In this document: positions 7,265-13,797 of the stretch, piece by piece
Layout: the number at the start of each line of letters is the position of its first letter
How positions within the stretch are numbered: position 1 is the stretch's first letter
Assembly (NCBI GenBank): GCA_023512255.1
Contig: JAILZY010000087.1
Coordinates: 1-13,889 of the forward strand
Source: a bacterium
Lineage (GTDB): Bacteria; SZUA-182; DTGQ01
Length of the DNA stretch: 13,889 bases
Direction: 5' to 3'
Notes under the pieces: model-generated
What the model saw: the letters and a program-made list of their open reading frames with translations, nothing else
Databases searched by the model: none
Told to the model about the DNA's origin: nothing
Translations under genes and position numbers: made by a program

Positions 7265-8842
7265 ATGAAAAGAAAATTATGCCTCATTCTGACCTTGGTT
7301 TTCACCATAACCTGCGGCTGGCTAGGTGGAAATATTCCAGAGGTAGCGGCACAAGCGAAGGCCGTGAGCATCAATCTGGCCAATGCCAGCGCAGCAGCCG
7401 GCACGACGGTCTTGCTGCCCTTGTTCTTGCAGGCCGCCGGCGCCCAGGTGGGCTCTTTGGCCATTGATATCGGCTTTAATCCCAAGATGCTCCTAAACCC
7501 CTCGGCCAGTATCAATCCAGCTCTTGACGCCGGCTCATCGAGCAGCTGGATATTAATCAGCAACACCCCATCGCCTGGCATCTTCCGGCTGGCCATCATT
7601 CCCAACTATACCGCTGGCCCAAGGATTGACCAATCAAGCACTCTCATTCCAGATGGGCAGGTAGCCACAGTTACCTTTTTGCTGTCTTCGTCTGCTCCTC
7701 CTGGAAGCAAGCTTTCCCTGACCAACACTCCCTCATCCTGTACTCCTAAAGGGGAACTTCTGGCCACCATTGGCCTGGGGGCTGAGATCACGGTCAGCTC
7801 TCAAGTTTCAGTCGAGGAGATTTGCGATGGGAAGGATAATGACGGCGATGGCCAGATTGATGAAGGGCTAAGCCGCCCCTGCTCGACTGCTTGTGGTCAG
7901 GGCTATGAGGTTTGCCGCAATGGGCAATGGGTTGACTGTAGCGCACCTTTGCCCCAACCAGAGATCTGCGATGGGAAGGATAATGATTGTGATGGTCAAA
8001 TCGACGAAGAAGTGCCTTGGAACTTTTATTTTGCGGATCATGACGGCGATGGATATGGGCAGGCTGCCGAGAGTAAGAAGGCTTGCTCTGCTCCTTCTGG
8101 ATATGTCTCAAATAGCGACGATTGTGATGATACCGATAGCCATGTTCATCCTGGTGCTCAGGAGATCCCCTGCAACGGTAAGGATGACGATTGCCAGGGA
8201 GGAGATGATACGACCCGCTGCGGGCAGCAGCAAACTTCAGGAGAGTGTGAGGAGGATGATTCAGGAGATCTGGATATTCAGGGAGCTTTGGGGCAGCCAG
8301 GCCAGGAAGTCAAAATTGGGGTTAGGGTCAGATATGCACCTTCCTCAATCTCGGCCTTTGGGTTCGATGTCCTCTATGATACCTCTAGGCTCAGGTATAC
8401 GGGCTCTGAGAGGGGAAATCTGACCACCTCTTTTCCCCTATTTGAGGTCAATGAGATCGCCCCTGGCCGGGTGAGGGTAGGTGGCCTGAGCCAAAGCCCC
8501 CTCCCGCAGGGAGCAAATGACTATCTGGTCTGGCTGAAATTTATGGTCTTAGGCAGTCAGCCGGGGCAGGGATGCTATTGGCTTGGGCTCGATAATCTGA
8601 TTGATGATCTCGTATTATTTTCTCCCTCTGGCGGCTGTTTCTGTTTTGGGAGAAGCTGCACTGGGGATCAGAATGGCGATGGGAACATCACTCCCCAGGA
8701 TGCCCTGCTGGTCTTTCGCTGCTACCTTGGGCTAATCCAATGCCCTGAGTGTGCTGATGTTGACGGCAATGGAAGTGTTACTCCGGCAGATGCCCTGTGC
8801 CTGTTCAAACGCTACCTAGGACAGCCTTCTTGTTTGGATTGA
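7265..8842 (+). CDS. Secreted cohesin-like / MopE metal-binding / cohesin-like / dockerin protein
   Basis: A 525-residue exported protein. A signal peptide (1 to about 30, ending near VAAQA) precedes a cohesin-like beta-sandwich (about 34-180; AAGTTVLLPLFLQ and VGSLAIDIGFNP). Two MopE-type motifs follow, CDGKDNDGDGQIDE (187-200) and CDGKDNDCDGQIDE (235-248). Next comes a related Asp-rich stretch (about 251-325; DHDGDGYG, DDCDDTDSHVHPGA). A second cohesin-like domain (about 333-460; SAFGFDVLYDTSRLRYTG) and a complete two-loop type I dockerin end the protein: DQNGDGNITPQD (468-479) and DVDGNGSVTPAD (498-509), each followed by an F-helix ending YLG. Many Cys residues suggest disulphides and folding outside the cytoplasm. 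The start has GGGAGGAAA at 7248-7256, and the gene follows the beta-helix gene by 20 bases. The domains imply calcium- or copper-dependent assembly of surface proteins. A scaffold role is inferred; no cellulase is in view. Confidence 0.88.
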   Translation: MKRKLCLILTLVFTITCGWLGGNIPEVAAQAKAVSINLANASAAAGTTVLLPLFLQAAGAQVGSLAIDIGFNPKMLLNPSASINPALDAGSSSSWILISNTPSPGIFRLAIIPNYTAGPRIDQSSTLIPDGQVATVTFLLSSSAPPGSKLSLTNTPSSCTPKGELLATIGLGAEITVSSQVSVEEICDGKDNDGDGQIDEGLSRPCSTACGQGYEVCRNGQWVDCSAPLPQPEICDGKDNDCDGQIDEEVPWNFYFADHDGDGYGQAAESKKACSAPSGYVSNSDDCDDTDSHVHPGAQEIPCNGKDDDCQGGDDTTRCGQQQTSGECEEDDSGDLDIQGALGQPGQEVKIGVRVRYAPSSISAFGFDVLYDTSRLRYTGSERGNLTTSFPLFEVNEIAPGRVRVGGLSQSPLPQGANDYLVWLKFMVLGSQPGQGCYWLGLDNLIDDLVLFSPSGGCFCFGRSCTGDQNGDGNITPQDALLVFRCYLGLIQCPECADVDGNGSVTPADALCLFKRYLGQPSCLD

Positions 8843-8960
8843 TGGGCTTTAGTGGGCGCAAGGAGCTTTTGTCTGACCCATAAGCAGGTGGGCTTTAGAT
8901 GTCTTGCGTGTCCCCATATCGCCGTGTCTCCGTGTCCTCCCATAAGCAGGTGGGCTTTAG
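8843..8960. repeat. Repeated TGGGCTTTAG element after the cohesin-like gene
   Basis: A 22-bp sequence beginning CCCATAAGCAGG occurs identically at 8877-8898 and 8939-8960 (period 62). Its last ten bases, TGGGCTTTAG, also occur at 8843-8852, directly after the stop codon. Between the copies lies CCGTGTCTCCGTGTCC, which resembles the dispersed CTCTGTGTCTCTGTG-type sequence near 12380. Non-coding. Confidence 0.85.
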
Positions 8961-8983
8961 CGCCTTGCCCTAAAAGCTTCAAG

Positions 8984-9021
8984 AAGCCTGGCTGAAGGCA
9001 TTTTCGCTTTCAGCCAGGCTT
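8984..9021 (+). terminator. Strong hairpin terminator of the secreted-protein operon
   Basis: AAGCCTGGCTGAA (8984-8996) pairs perfectly with TTCAGCCAGGCTT (9009-9021): 13 bp around a 12-base loop. It lies about 140 bases past the cohesin-like gene, with an A-rich 5' side and a short T-rich 3' flank (TTTAT). It is the clearest terminator in the window. Confidence 0.8.
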
Positions 9022-9236
9022 TATCATCTAGCATCCCATTTTAAGATAATAAATCCCATTTTAAGACAGACAATTCCCGCACCAATCATCCCAATTGATT
9101 ATGTCGCTTTTTATCTCTAATTAACACTCTTCTAATTACCAATAATAGTACTAAATTTTTCAATGACCTAAGCCTACCGGCCCATTCTGTAAATATTTTT
9201 CAAACCAGGATGGCCTAATAAATGCAGATAAATAAA

Positions 9237-9270
9237 GAAGTTAACATTACATTGAAGTTAACATTACATT
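9237..9270. repeat. 17-bp perfect tandem duplication
   Basis: GAAGTTAACATTACATT is present at 9237-9253 and repeated exactly at 9254-9270. It contains the palindrome GTTAAC. It is upstream of the small-peptide candidate and the BON gene. Confidence 0.9.
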
Positions 9271-9303
9271 TTTGTACTAAAACAAGGGGGGAAGGAAGTA
9301 ATT

Positions 9304-9384
9304 ATGGAGACAGGAGGTTTATTTTTATTATTTTTATTTTTCATTCATCATATTTTTATCATTTTTTTATCATTTTTCTCATAA
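9304..9384 (+). CDS. Candidate 26-residue hydrophobic small peptide
   Basis: A short reading frame starting METGG and continuing as an almost unbroken Phe/Leu/Ile segment, interrupted by a central His-His pair and ending LSFFS. It would form a single membrane helix. A purine-rich Shine-Dalgarno-like run (AAGGGGGGAAGGAAG, 9284-9298) sits five bases before the ATG, better than the ribosome site of the BON gene that starts 43 bases after its stop. It could be a leader peptide, a small membrane protein or a chance frame: T-rich DNA readily encodes Phe/Leu/Ile runs. No family is recognised. Confidence 0.3.
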   Translation: METGGLFLLFLFFIHHIFIIFLSFFS

Positions 9385-9427
9385 GAAGTTATCAAAAAAG
9401 TTATTATTAAGAAAAGAGTTAATTATT

Positions 9428-10882
9428 ATGAAAATCAAAAAGTTATTTTATTTTTTATTTATTATATTTTTTATTGTTTTCAATTTTGGAAAAAGTATAA
9501 AAAGTGAGGCCTTTCCTGTCGAAAAGATCAAATCAGATAATGAGATTTTAGAATCAGTAAAAAAAATTCTTTTTTTATTCAATCCTAAACTGCGGACTCA
9601 AATTAAATTAGAAGTTCATCAGGGAGTAGTATTTCTTTCTGGAATAATTAATACTCTAAAAGATCAAGAGGAAGCAATCAATATTGTTAAAACAGTTACT
9701 GGTAATGGAGTGATTGACTATTCGATTCTAAATCCCGCAATCTGCCGCGATAAGGATATCAAAGATAATATCTTGGTAGTCTTTTTGGATGATCCTAGCA
9801 TATATGCTCCGGATTTAGGAATCCAAGTGTTGAACGGAGTGGTAACCCTGACCGGATCTGTAGCCAGCGCATGGGAAAAAGAAGAGGCTGTCAATGCTGC
9901 AAAGGGAATTGTGGGAGTTGTCAAGGTAGTTGACCGCCTAAGTATTGATTCCCAAAACAAACGGTTAAGAAGGATGGAGTGGCTGGATATAATCACCACC
10001 ATTTTTGCTCAAGACAGATACCTTTTTGATAATCAGCTTAATATCAAAATTGGTGATAGTCTTGGTGATGGCCGGATTATTGTTCGGGGAGTTGTTGATA
10101 CAGCTATGGAAAAGAGCCTTGTATCCCAAAAAATTTTGGCCCTAGAGATAGGAGAAGTTGATAATCAATTAATAATCGAAAAGAGCAACCAGGGCTATAT
10201 CCAAAAGGCGTCCTTTAATCTCAATGATTCGGAGATTCACCGAGCTATCGATCGCCTTATTTATCTGGATGAAAGGATACATAAGGGGAAAGATATTGTA
10301 ATTCTAGTAGATAATGGAGTTGTTAGCCTTCAGGGCAGGATTGCTAATGACTATGAAAGAGAGATTCTGAAGCAGGATATTCGGAGTGTAGATGGAATTC
10401 TATTCATCAAAGATATGCTAATTACAGACGAGACTTCTCGTGGAGATATGGATATTGTCCAAGATATTAAACGAGCCTTTGGATATGAGCCGGATCTTGC
10501 AGGAGCTGATATAATGATAACTTGTAAGTTAGGAAAAGTTACTTTAAATGGCGAGTTAGATCTTGCTGCCAAAGATTTGGCTGAAAGCCTATTGCTCAGA
10601 GTAGTCGGAGTAAAAGAATTTTCCAATCAGATTCGGATTGTACCCGTATCAGTTTTGGTTAAACCGAAAAATTATGTTGTAAGATCCTCTTCTTCTAACT
10701 TAATTAATTGGAATCTAGAAGTAGAAAATAAATCCTTTCAGATCTGTATAGATAAGGAGAATGAAACAGTAACTATTCGAGGTAATGGGGAAGACCTAAA
10801 GCAAAAAGATAAAGTTGAAGATATTGTAAAGTCTAGGGCTCCGAGTAATTTTCAGATTGTCAACGAAATCGAAATCCCGTAA
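9428..10882 (+). CDS. Exported protein of about six consecutive BON-like domains
   Basis: A 484-residue protein made almost entirely of BON modules, small alpha/beta folds found in OsmY and other envelope proteins that bind membranes or lipids. A Lys-rich start followed by a Phe/Ile-rich core (1 to about 28) is a signal peptide. Modules fall at about 36-102 (GVVFLSGIINT), 108-174 (GVVTLTGSVAS), 182-252 (RIIVRGVVDT), 266-333 (GVVSLQGRIAN), 340-405 (KVTLNGELDL) and, degenerate, 420-484 (TVTIRGNGED). In several, the hydrophobic-x-G strand is followed by a helix and an IVGV- or VDGI-type second strand. OsmY has two modules, so this array is long. The codons are AT-rich, unlike the neighbouring genes, which may mean a different origin. 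An envelope-stabilising or membrane-tethering role is inferred. The ATG has only a weak AAGAAAAGAG (9409-9418) upstream. Confidence 0.85.
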   Translation: MKIKKLFYFLFIIFFIVFNFGKSIKSEAFPVEKIKSDNEILESVKKILFLFNPKLRTQIKLEVHQGVVFLSGIINTLKDQEEAINIVKTVTGNGVIDYSILNPAICRDKDIKDNILVVFLDDPSIYAPDLGIQVLNGVVTLTGSVASAWEKEEAVNAAKGIVGVVKVVDRLSIDSQNKRLRRMEWLDIITTIFAQDRYLFDNQLNIKIGDSLGDGRIIVRGVVDTAMEKSLVSQKILALEIGEVDNQLIIEKSNQGYIQKASFNLNDSEIHRAIDRLIYLDERIHKGKDIVILVDNGVVSLQGRIANDYEREILKQDIRSVDGILFIKDMLITDETSRGDMDIVQDIKRAFGYEPDLAGADIMITCKLGKVTLNGELDLAAKDLAESLLLRVVGVKEFSNQIRIVPVSVLVKPKNYVVRSSSSNLINWNLEVENKSFQICIDKENETVTIRGNGEDLKQKDKVEDIVKSRAPSNFQIVNEIEIP

Positions 10883-10899
10883 AATTAGCGTGAGCTTAA

Positions 10900-10951
10900 G
10901 CGAACGCCAGAGAGGCGGAACTTTTGAAAAGACTGCCTCTCTGCCGTTAGC
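10900..10951 (+). terminator. Hairpin terminator after the BON-domain gene
   Basis: Arms 10900-10916 and 10935-10951 (17 bases each) pair with two mismatches, including a continuous 9-bp core CAGAGAGGC/GCCTCTCTG. The loop of 18 bases itself contains CTTTTGAAAAG. It begins 18 bases after the stop codon and is followed within a few bases by TATTTT, as expected for an intrinsic terminator. Confidence 0.7.
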
Positions 10952-11092
10952 GAAGGTATTTTCAAACTCTGCCAATAAACACATTGTGGCTACATATTGC
11001 GGCTTTGGCTCATTCTGATTTAAAATTTATGAATTATACTTTTGTCCTTTTTGAATTGGTTGAAATAAATATTGAAACTTTGTCTTAACCAG

Positions 11093-12352
11093 ATGAAGAT
11101 AATTACCCTTGGACTGCTTCTTTTCACTCTGCTTTGGCATGGCGGCTGCGCTCTCCTTCCCAAAAGGGTAAGGCCTGCCGAGGTTAGACCGACCACAAAG
11201 CTGCCAGTGGCCGACCTCGAAAACCGCTCTCAGCTCAATACAGCTATCGAAAGGCAGCTTAGGGTACTTAAGACCAAATCCCTTCCAGACAAGCTTCGCC
11301 AGTTCGCCGGACAAACTCTTTCCCAAGAGCTTATCATCAACTCCCTGATCAGATTTCAAGAGCTTTTGAATACCTGCCAGAATGCCGAAGAGCTCAACCG
11401 AAGGATTCGGGAAGAATTTGACATCTACCAAAGTAGCGGTGGACCAAGCGGCAAGGTTTTATTCACCGGCTACTACACCCCTGTCTACCAAGCCTGCCGA
11501 ATCCGCCAGGGTGAATTTCAATACCCTCTGTACAGGCTTCCACCTCACTATCAGACCCTTGATCTATCACCCCTTAGGAGCTCGTGGAAGAATATCACCA
11601 TTACTGTCTTTGTTGACGGCAATGGCCTGGTTCGTCTTCCCCCGTCGCGGCGCGAGATCGAAGAGTGCAAGGTCTATGCTGGCCAAAATCTGGAGATAGC
11701 CTGGCTGGCCGATCCCCTTGATGCTTTTTTGGCCCAGGTTCAGGGCTCGCTGATCGTAGAATACCCTGACGGCCAGCGACAGTTTCTAAATTATGCCGGA
11801 AAGAATGGTTATGAGTATACTTCTCTCGGTGCAGAGCTCTATCGGGATGGACACCTAGAACTTAGCAAGATCAATATGGCTTCCATCAGGAAATGGTTTA
11901 GGGAAAACCCGCACCGCCTTGCTGAATACCTGAATCGTAATCAGTCCTATGTTTATTTCCTACCCCAGGAAGATGGCCCCTTTGGAGCAGGAGGGGCAGT
12001 GATTACCGAATGGGCCAGCATTGCCACCGACAAGCGTATCTTTCCTATCGGAGGAGTAGCCCTAATCGATACCAAGATTCCGCTGCTAGACAATAAGAGC
12101 AATCTGATTGGTTGGAAGAAACACACCTGCTTTGTGATCGATCAGGACACAGGAGGGGCAATTGTTGGCCCCGGCAGAGTGGATAATCTATATGGGAGCA
12201 GGCAATACAGCAGGTCAGATGGCCGGATACCAGAAACAGGAAGGCCGTCTATTCTATCTGCTGCTTCGCCATTTGAGCAGCTCACCCAGATGAGCAGCTT
12301 GCACAAGAGAATAGCAGAGAATAAATGGGTTCCACAGAGATCACAGAGATGA
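11093..12352 (+). CDS. mltA: MltA-type membrane-bound lytic murein transglycosylase
   Basis: MltA cleaves the MurNAc-GlcNAc bond of peptidoglycan, forming 1,6-anhydromuramic acid, on the periplasmic side of the envelope. The 419-residue product begins with a signal sequence ending HGGC, with Cys19 as a likely lipidation site, although His at -3 is atypical for a lipobox. A helical linker (about 20-115) leads to the MltA barrel domain (FTGYYTPVY at 124-132). The C-terminal 3D domain has DQDTGGAIVGPGRVDNLYG (350-368). Asp352 matches the catalytic Asp of E. coli MltA (Asp308) and Asp364 matches the second conserved Asp. After this the tail diverges, and its last residues (WVPQRSQR) and stop codon are read from a repeat arm. 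ATG 11093 is preferred; an in-frame TTG at 11072 would add seven residues. Neither has a good ribosome site. Confidence 0.9.
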   Translation: MKIITLGLLLFTLLWHGGCALLPKRVRPAEVRPTTKLPVADLENRSQLNTAIERQLRVLKTKSLPDKLRQFAGQTLSQELIINSLIRFQELLNTCQNAEELNRRIREEFDIYQSSGGPSGKVLFTGYYTPVYQACRIRQGEFQYPLYRLPPHYQTLDLSPLRSSWKNITITVFVDGNGLVRLPPSRREIEECKVYAGQNLEIAWLADPLDAFLAQVQGSLIVEYPDGQRQFLNYAGKNGYEYTSLGAELYRDGHLELSKINMASIRKWFRENPHRLAEYLNRNQSYVYFLPQEDGPFGAGGAVITEWASIATDKRIFPIGGVALIDTKIPLLDNKSNLIGWKKHTCFVIDQDTGGAIVGPGRVDNLYGSRQYSRSDGRIPETGRPSILSAASPFEQLTQMSSLHKRIAENKWVPQRSQR

Positions 12353-12399
12353 GAATCCGTAAAAAGCTGACCTGCCCAATCTCTGTATCTCTGTGATCT
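12338..12399. repeat. Inverted repeat spanning the mltA stop, between convergent genes
   Basis: AGATCACAGAGAT (12338-12350) and ATCTCTGTGATCT (12387-12399) are perfect 13-bp inverted arms with a 36-base loop. CACAGAGAT also occurs twice in direct order (12333-12341 and 12342-12350), and ATCTCTGT twice on the right. The left arm overlaps the mltA stop codon. It could act as a two-way terminator for mltA and citrate synthase, though no T-run is present. Confidence 0.75.
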
Positions 12400-12407
12400 A
12401 TGCGGCT

Positions 12408-12444
12408 ATCCCATTGAAATTATGGAATCCCATTGAAATATGGA
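12408..12444. repeat. Imperfect 19/18-bp tandem duplication
   Basis: ATCCCATTGAAATTATGGA (12408-12426) is followed directly by the same sequence lacking one T (12427-12444). It lies just downstream of the citrate synthase stop codon, in the convergent intergenic space. Confidence 0.85.
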
Positions 12445-12453
12445 ATGTATATT

Positions 12454-13671
12454 TTACCGCTCCTTTATGGGTATATAGGGGCGGTTGTGGTCCCCGATAT
12501 ACTGTTGTGTAGGCCGGAAGATTCGGTTATCCTGCACCTGCTCCAGCCAGTGGGCTGACCAGCCAACAACCCTGGAGATGGCGAAAATGCAGGTAAAAAG
12601 ATCAACAGGGATGCCCAGGCACTCATAGATGATTCCCGAATAAAAATCCACATTCGGGTACAGGTTCTTATGAGCCAGCTTATTGGCCACCACCTCTTCC
12701 AATTTGAGGGCGATCTGGTATAGGGTTTTGACCTCCTCACCAGGGAAAATATCGAGCAGCTCAGGGATAAGGCTCTGGAGAATAATAGCTCTCGGATCTT
12801 TGGTTTTGTAAACCCGATGTCCAATCCCCATGATCTTAGCCTTAGCGTTTAATTTTTCCTCAACGAATGATTCCACATTATCTGGATGTCCAATAGAGTA
12901 AAGCATTCGGATGACCCGCTCATTGGCGCCTCCATGGAGTGAGCCGCTCAGGGCTCCGATGGCGCCGGAAATTGACGAGTAGATGCTGGCCTGAGTAGAG
13001 CCAATAACCCTGGCGGTGAAGGTTGAGGCATTCATGGTGTGCTCCATGTGCAGGATCAAAGACTTGTCCAATATTCGGGCGGCATCAGGGTTAGGAGGAT
13101 TGCCGGTTAGCATATAGAGCAGATTTTCCGCGTGATTATATTTGGATTGGGGAGGAATGGGCTCCTCGCCGTTACGATGACGCTCAAATGCAGCCAAAAC
13201 AGTAGGCATTCTGGCGATGAGTGAAATGGCCCGTCTCAAATTGTGGCGGGATGAGCAAATATCATCAGCATAGTAATCCTCGCCTTGAAGCAGAGCCGTC
13301 GCGGTCTGAAGAGCGATCATGGGATGCATGCCTACGGGAAAATGGGTTATGGCCTCGCGAATAGTATTGGAAATATAACGAGACTTGGTAAGCAGGGTTT
13401 TAAATTGGTTGAATTCCCGCTCAGAGGGCAGATGCGAATAAAGGAGCAGGTAGGCGGTTTCCTCAAAAGAGCTGTGCTCTGCCAGGTCCTTGACATTGAT
13501 ACCTCGATATTCTAAGATTCCCTGCTGGCCATCAATATAGCTTACCGAGGATTTGCTGCAGATAACTCCCTCAAGCCCAGGCCGGTAGCTATCCTCTGCT
13601 TTCGATGGCTCCGTTTTTGGCTGCTCTGTTTTTGTAAGGGTAGCTCCCTCACGGTTTTCCATACAATCCAT
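12454..13671 (-). CDS. gltA: Citrate synthase (type I-like)
   Basis: Condenses acetyl-CoA with oxaloacetate to citrate, the entry step of the TCA cycle, in the cytoplasm. The 405-residue protein has all three catalytic residues: His246 in SLHGGAN, His285 in GIGHRVYK and Asp342 in NVDFYSG. Substrate-binding His211 (MEHTMNAST), Arg294 (DPRA), Arg367 (SRVVGW) and Arg386 (FRPTQQYIG) are also present. The fold starts at RPGLEGVICSKSSVSYID, as in Bacillus-type enzymes, and lacks the NADH-sensing N-terminal domain of the E. coli hexamer. Ahead of it is an unusual polar Lys/Glu/Pro/Thr tail of about 28 residues. The start is supported by AAGGAGAAG (minus strand, 13675-13683) six bases after its AGGAG core. 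It is convergent with mltA. A close relative, 2-methylcitrate synthase, cannot be fully excluded, but no prp genes are nearby. Confidence 0.93.
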   Translation of the reverse strand: MDCMENREGATLTKTEQPKTEPSKAEDSYRPGLEGVICSKSSVSYIDGQQGILEYRGINVKDLAEHSSFEETAYLLLYSHLPSEREFNQFKTLLTKSRYISNTIREAITHFPVGMHPMIALQTATALLQGEDYYADDICSSRHNLRRAISLIARMPTVLAAFERHRNGEEPIPPQSKYNHAENLLYMLTGNPPNPDAARILDKSLILHMEHTMNASTFTARVIGSTQASIYSSISGAIGALSGSLHGGANERVIRMLYSIGHPDNVESFVEEKLNAKAKIMGIGHRVYKTKDPRAIILQSLIPELLDIFPGEEVKTLYQIALKLEEVVANKLAHKNLYPNVDFYSGIIYECLGIPVDLFTCIFAISRVVGWSAHWLEQVQDNRIFRPTQQYIGDHNRPYIPIKER

Positions 13672-13767
13672 GAACTTCTCCTTTCCTTACAAGTTATGCT
13701 CTCTTAATCTTACCTTGCCTTCGTGGGGGGGCGGATAATCAGGCTTTATTAATATTGTGTAGATAAG

Positions 13768-13797
13768 AATATACCATAAAATCAAAACCAAAATCAA
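13768..13797 (-). promoter_or_regulatory. Candidate sigma-70 promoter for citrate synthase
   Basis: On the minus strand TTGATT (13797-13792) is followed after 18 bases by TATATT (13773-13768). These match four of six -35 positions and five of six -10 positions. Transcription would start near 13760, leaving a leader of about 90 bases to the ATG at 13671. The DNA is AT-rich, so the call is tentative. Confidence 0.4.

Larger units (their letters stand above)
8843..9427. other. Non-coding gap: repeats, terminator, then AT-rich leader
   Basis: The left half holds the TGGGCTTTAG repeats and the terminator. From about 9030 the DNA turns strongly AT-rich. It contains two copies of ATCCCATTTTAAGA (9033-9046, 9053-9066), a 17-bp tandem duplication (9237-9270) and a possible small peptide gene (9304-9384). 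The promoter for the BON gene should lie here, but I cannot fix it. A GG-N10-GC spacing at 9212-9225 is only weakly sigma-54-like. Confidence 0.6.

Noticed and set aside
9211-9225. Sigma-54-like -24/-12 promoter (TGGC ... TGC with GG-N10-GC spacing)
   Set aside because: Only the GG/GC spacing and parts of the boxes match, and no enhancer-binding regulator is nearby; too weak to list.
9222-9410. 62-codon open frame overlapping the AT-rich leader
   Set aside because: No ribosome site; it partly translates the 17-bp duplication and a T-rich run. The other frame at 9304 has the better ribosome site.
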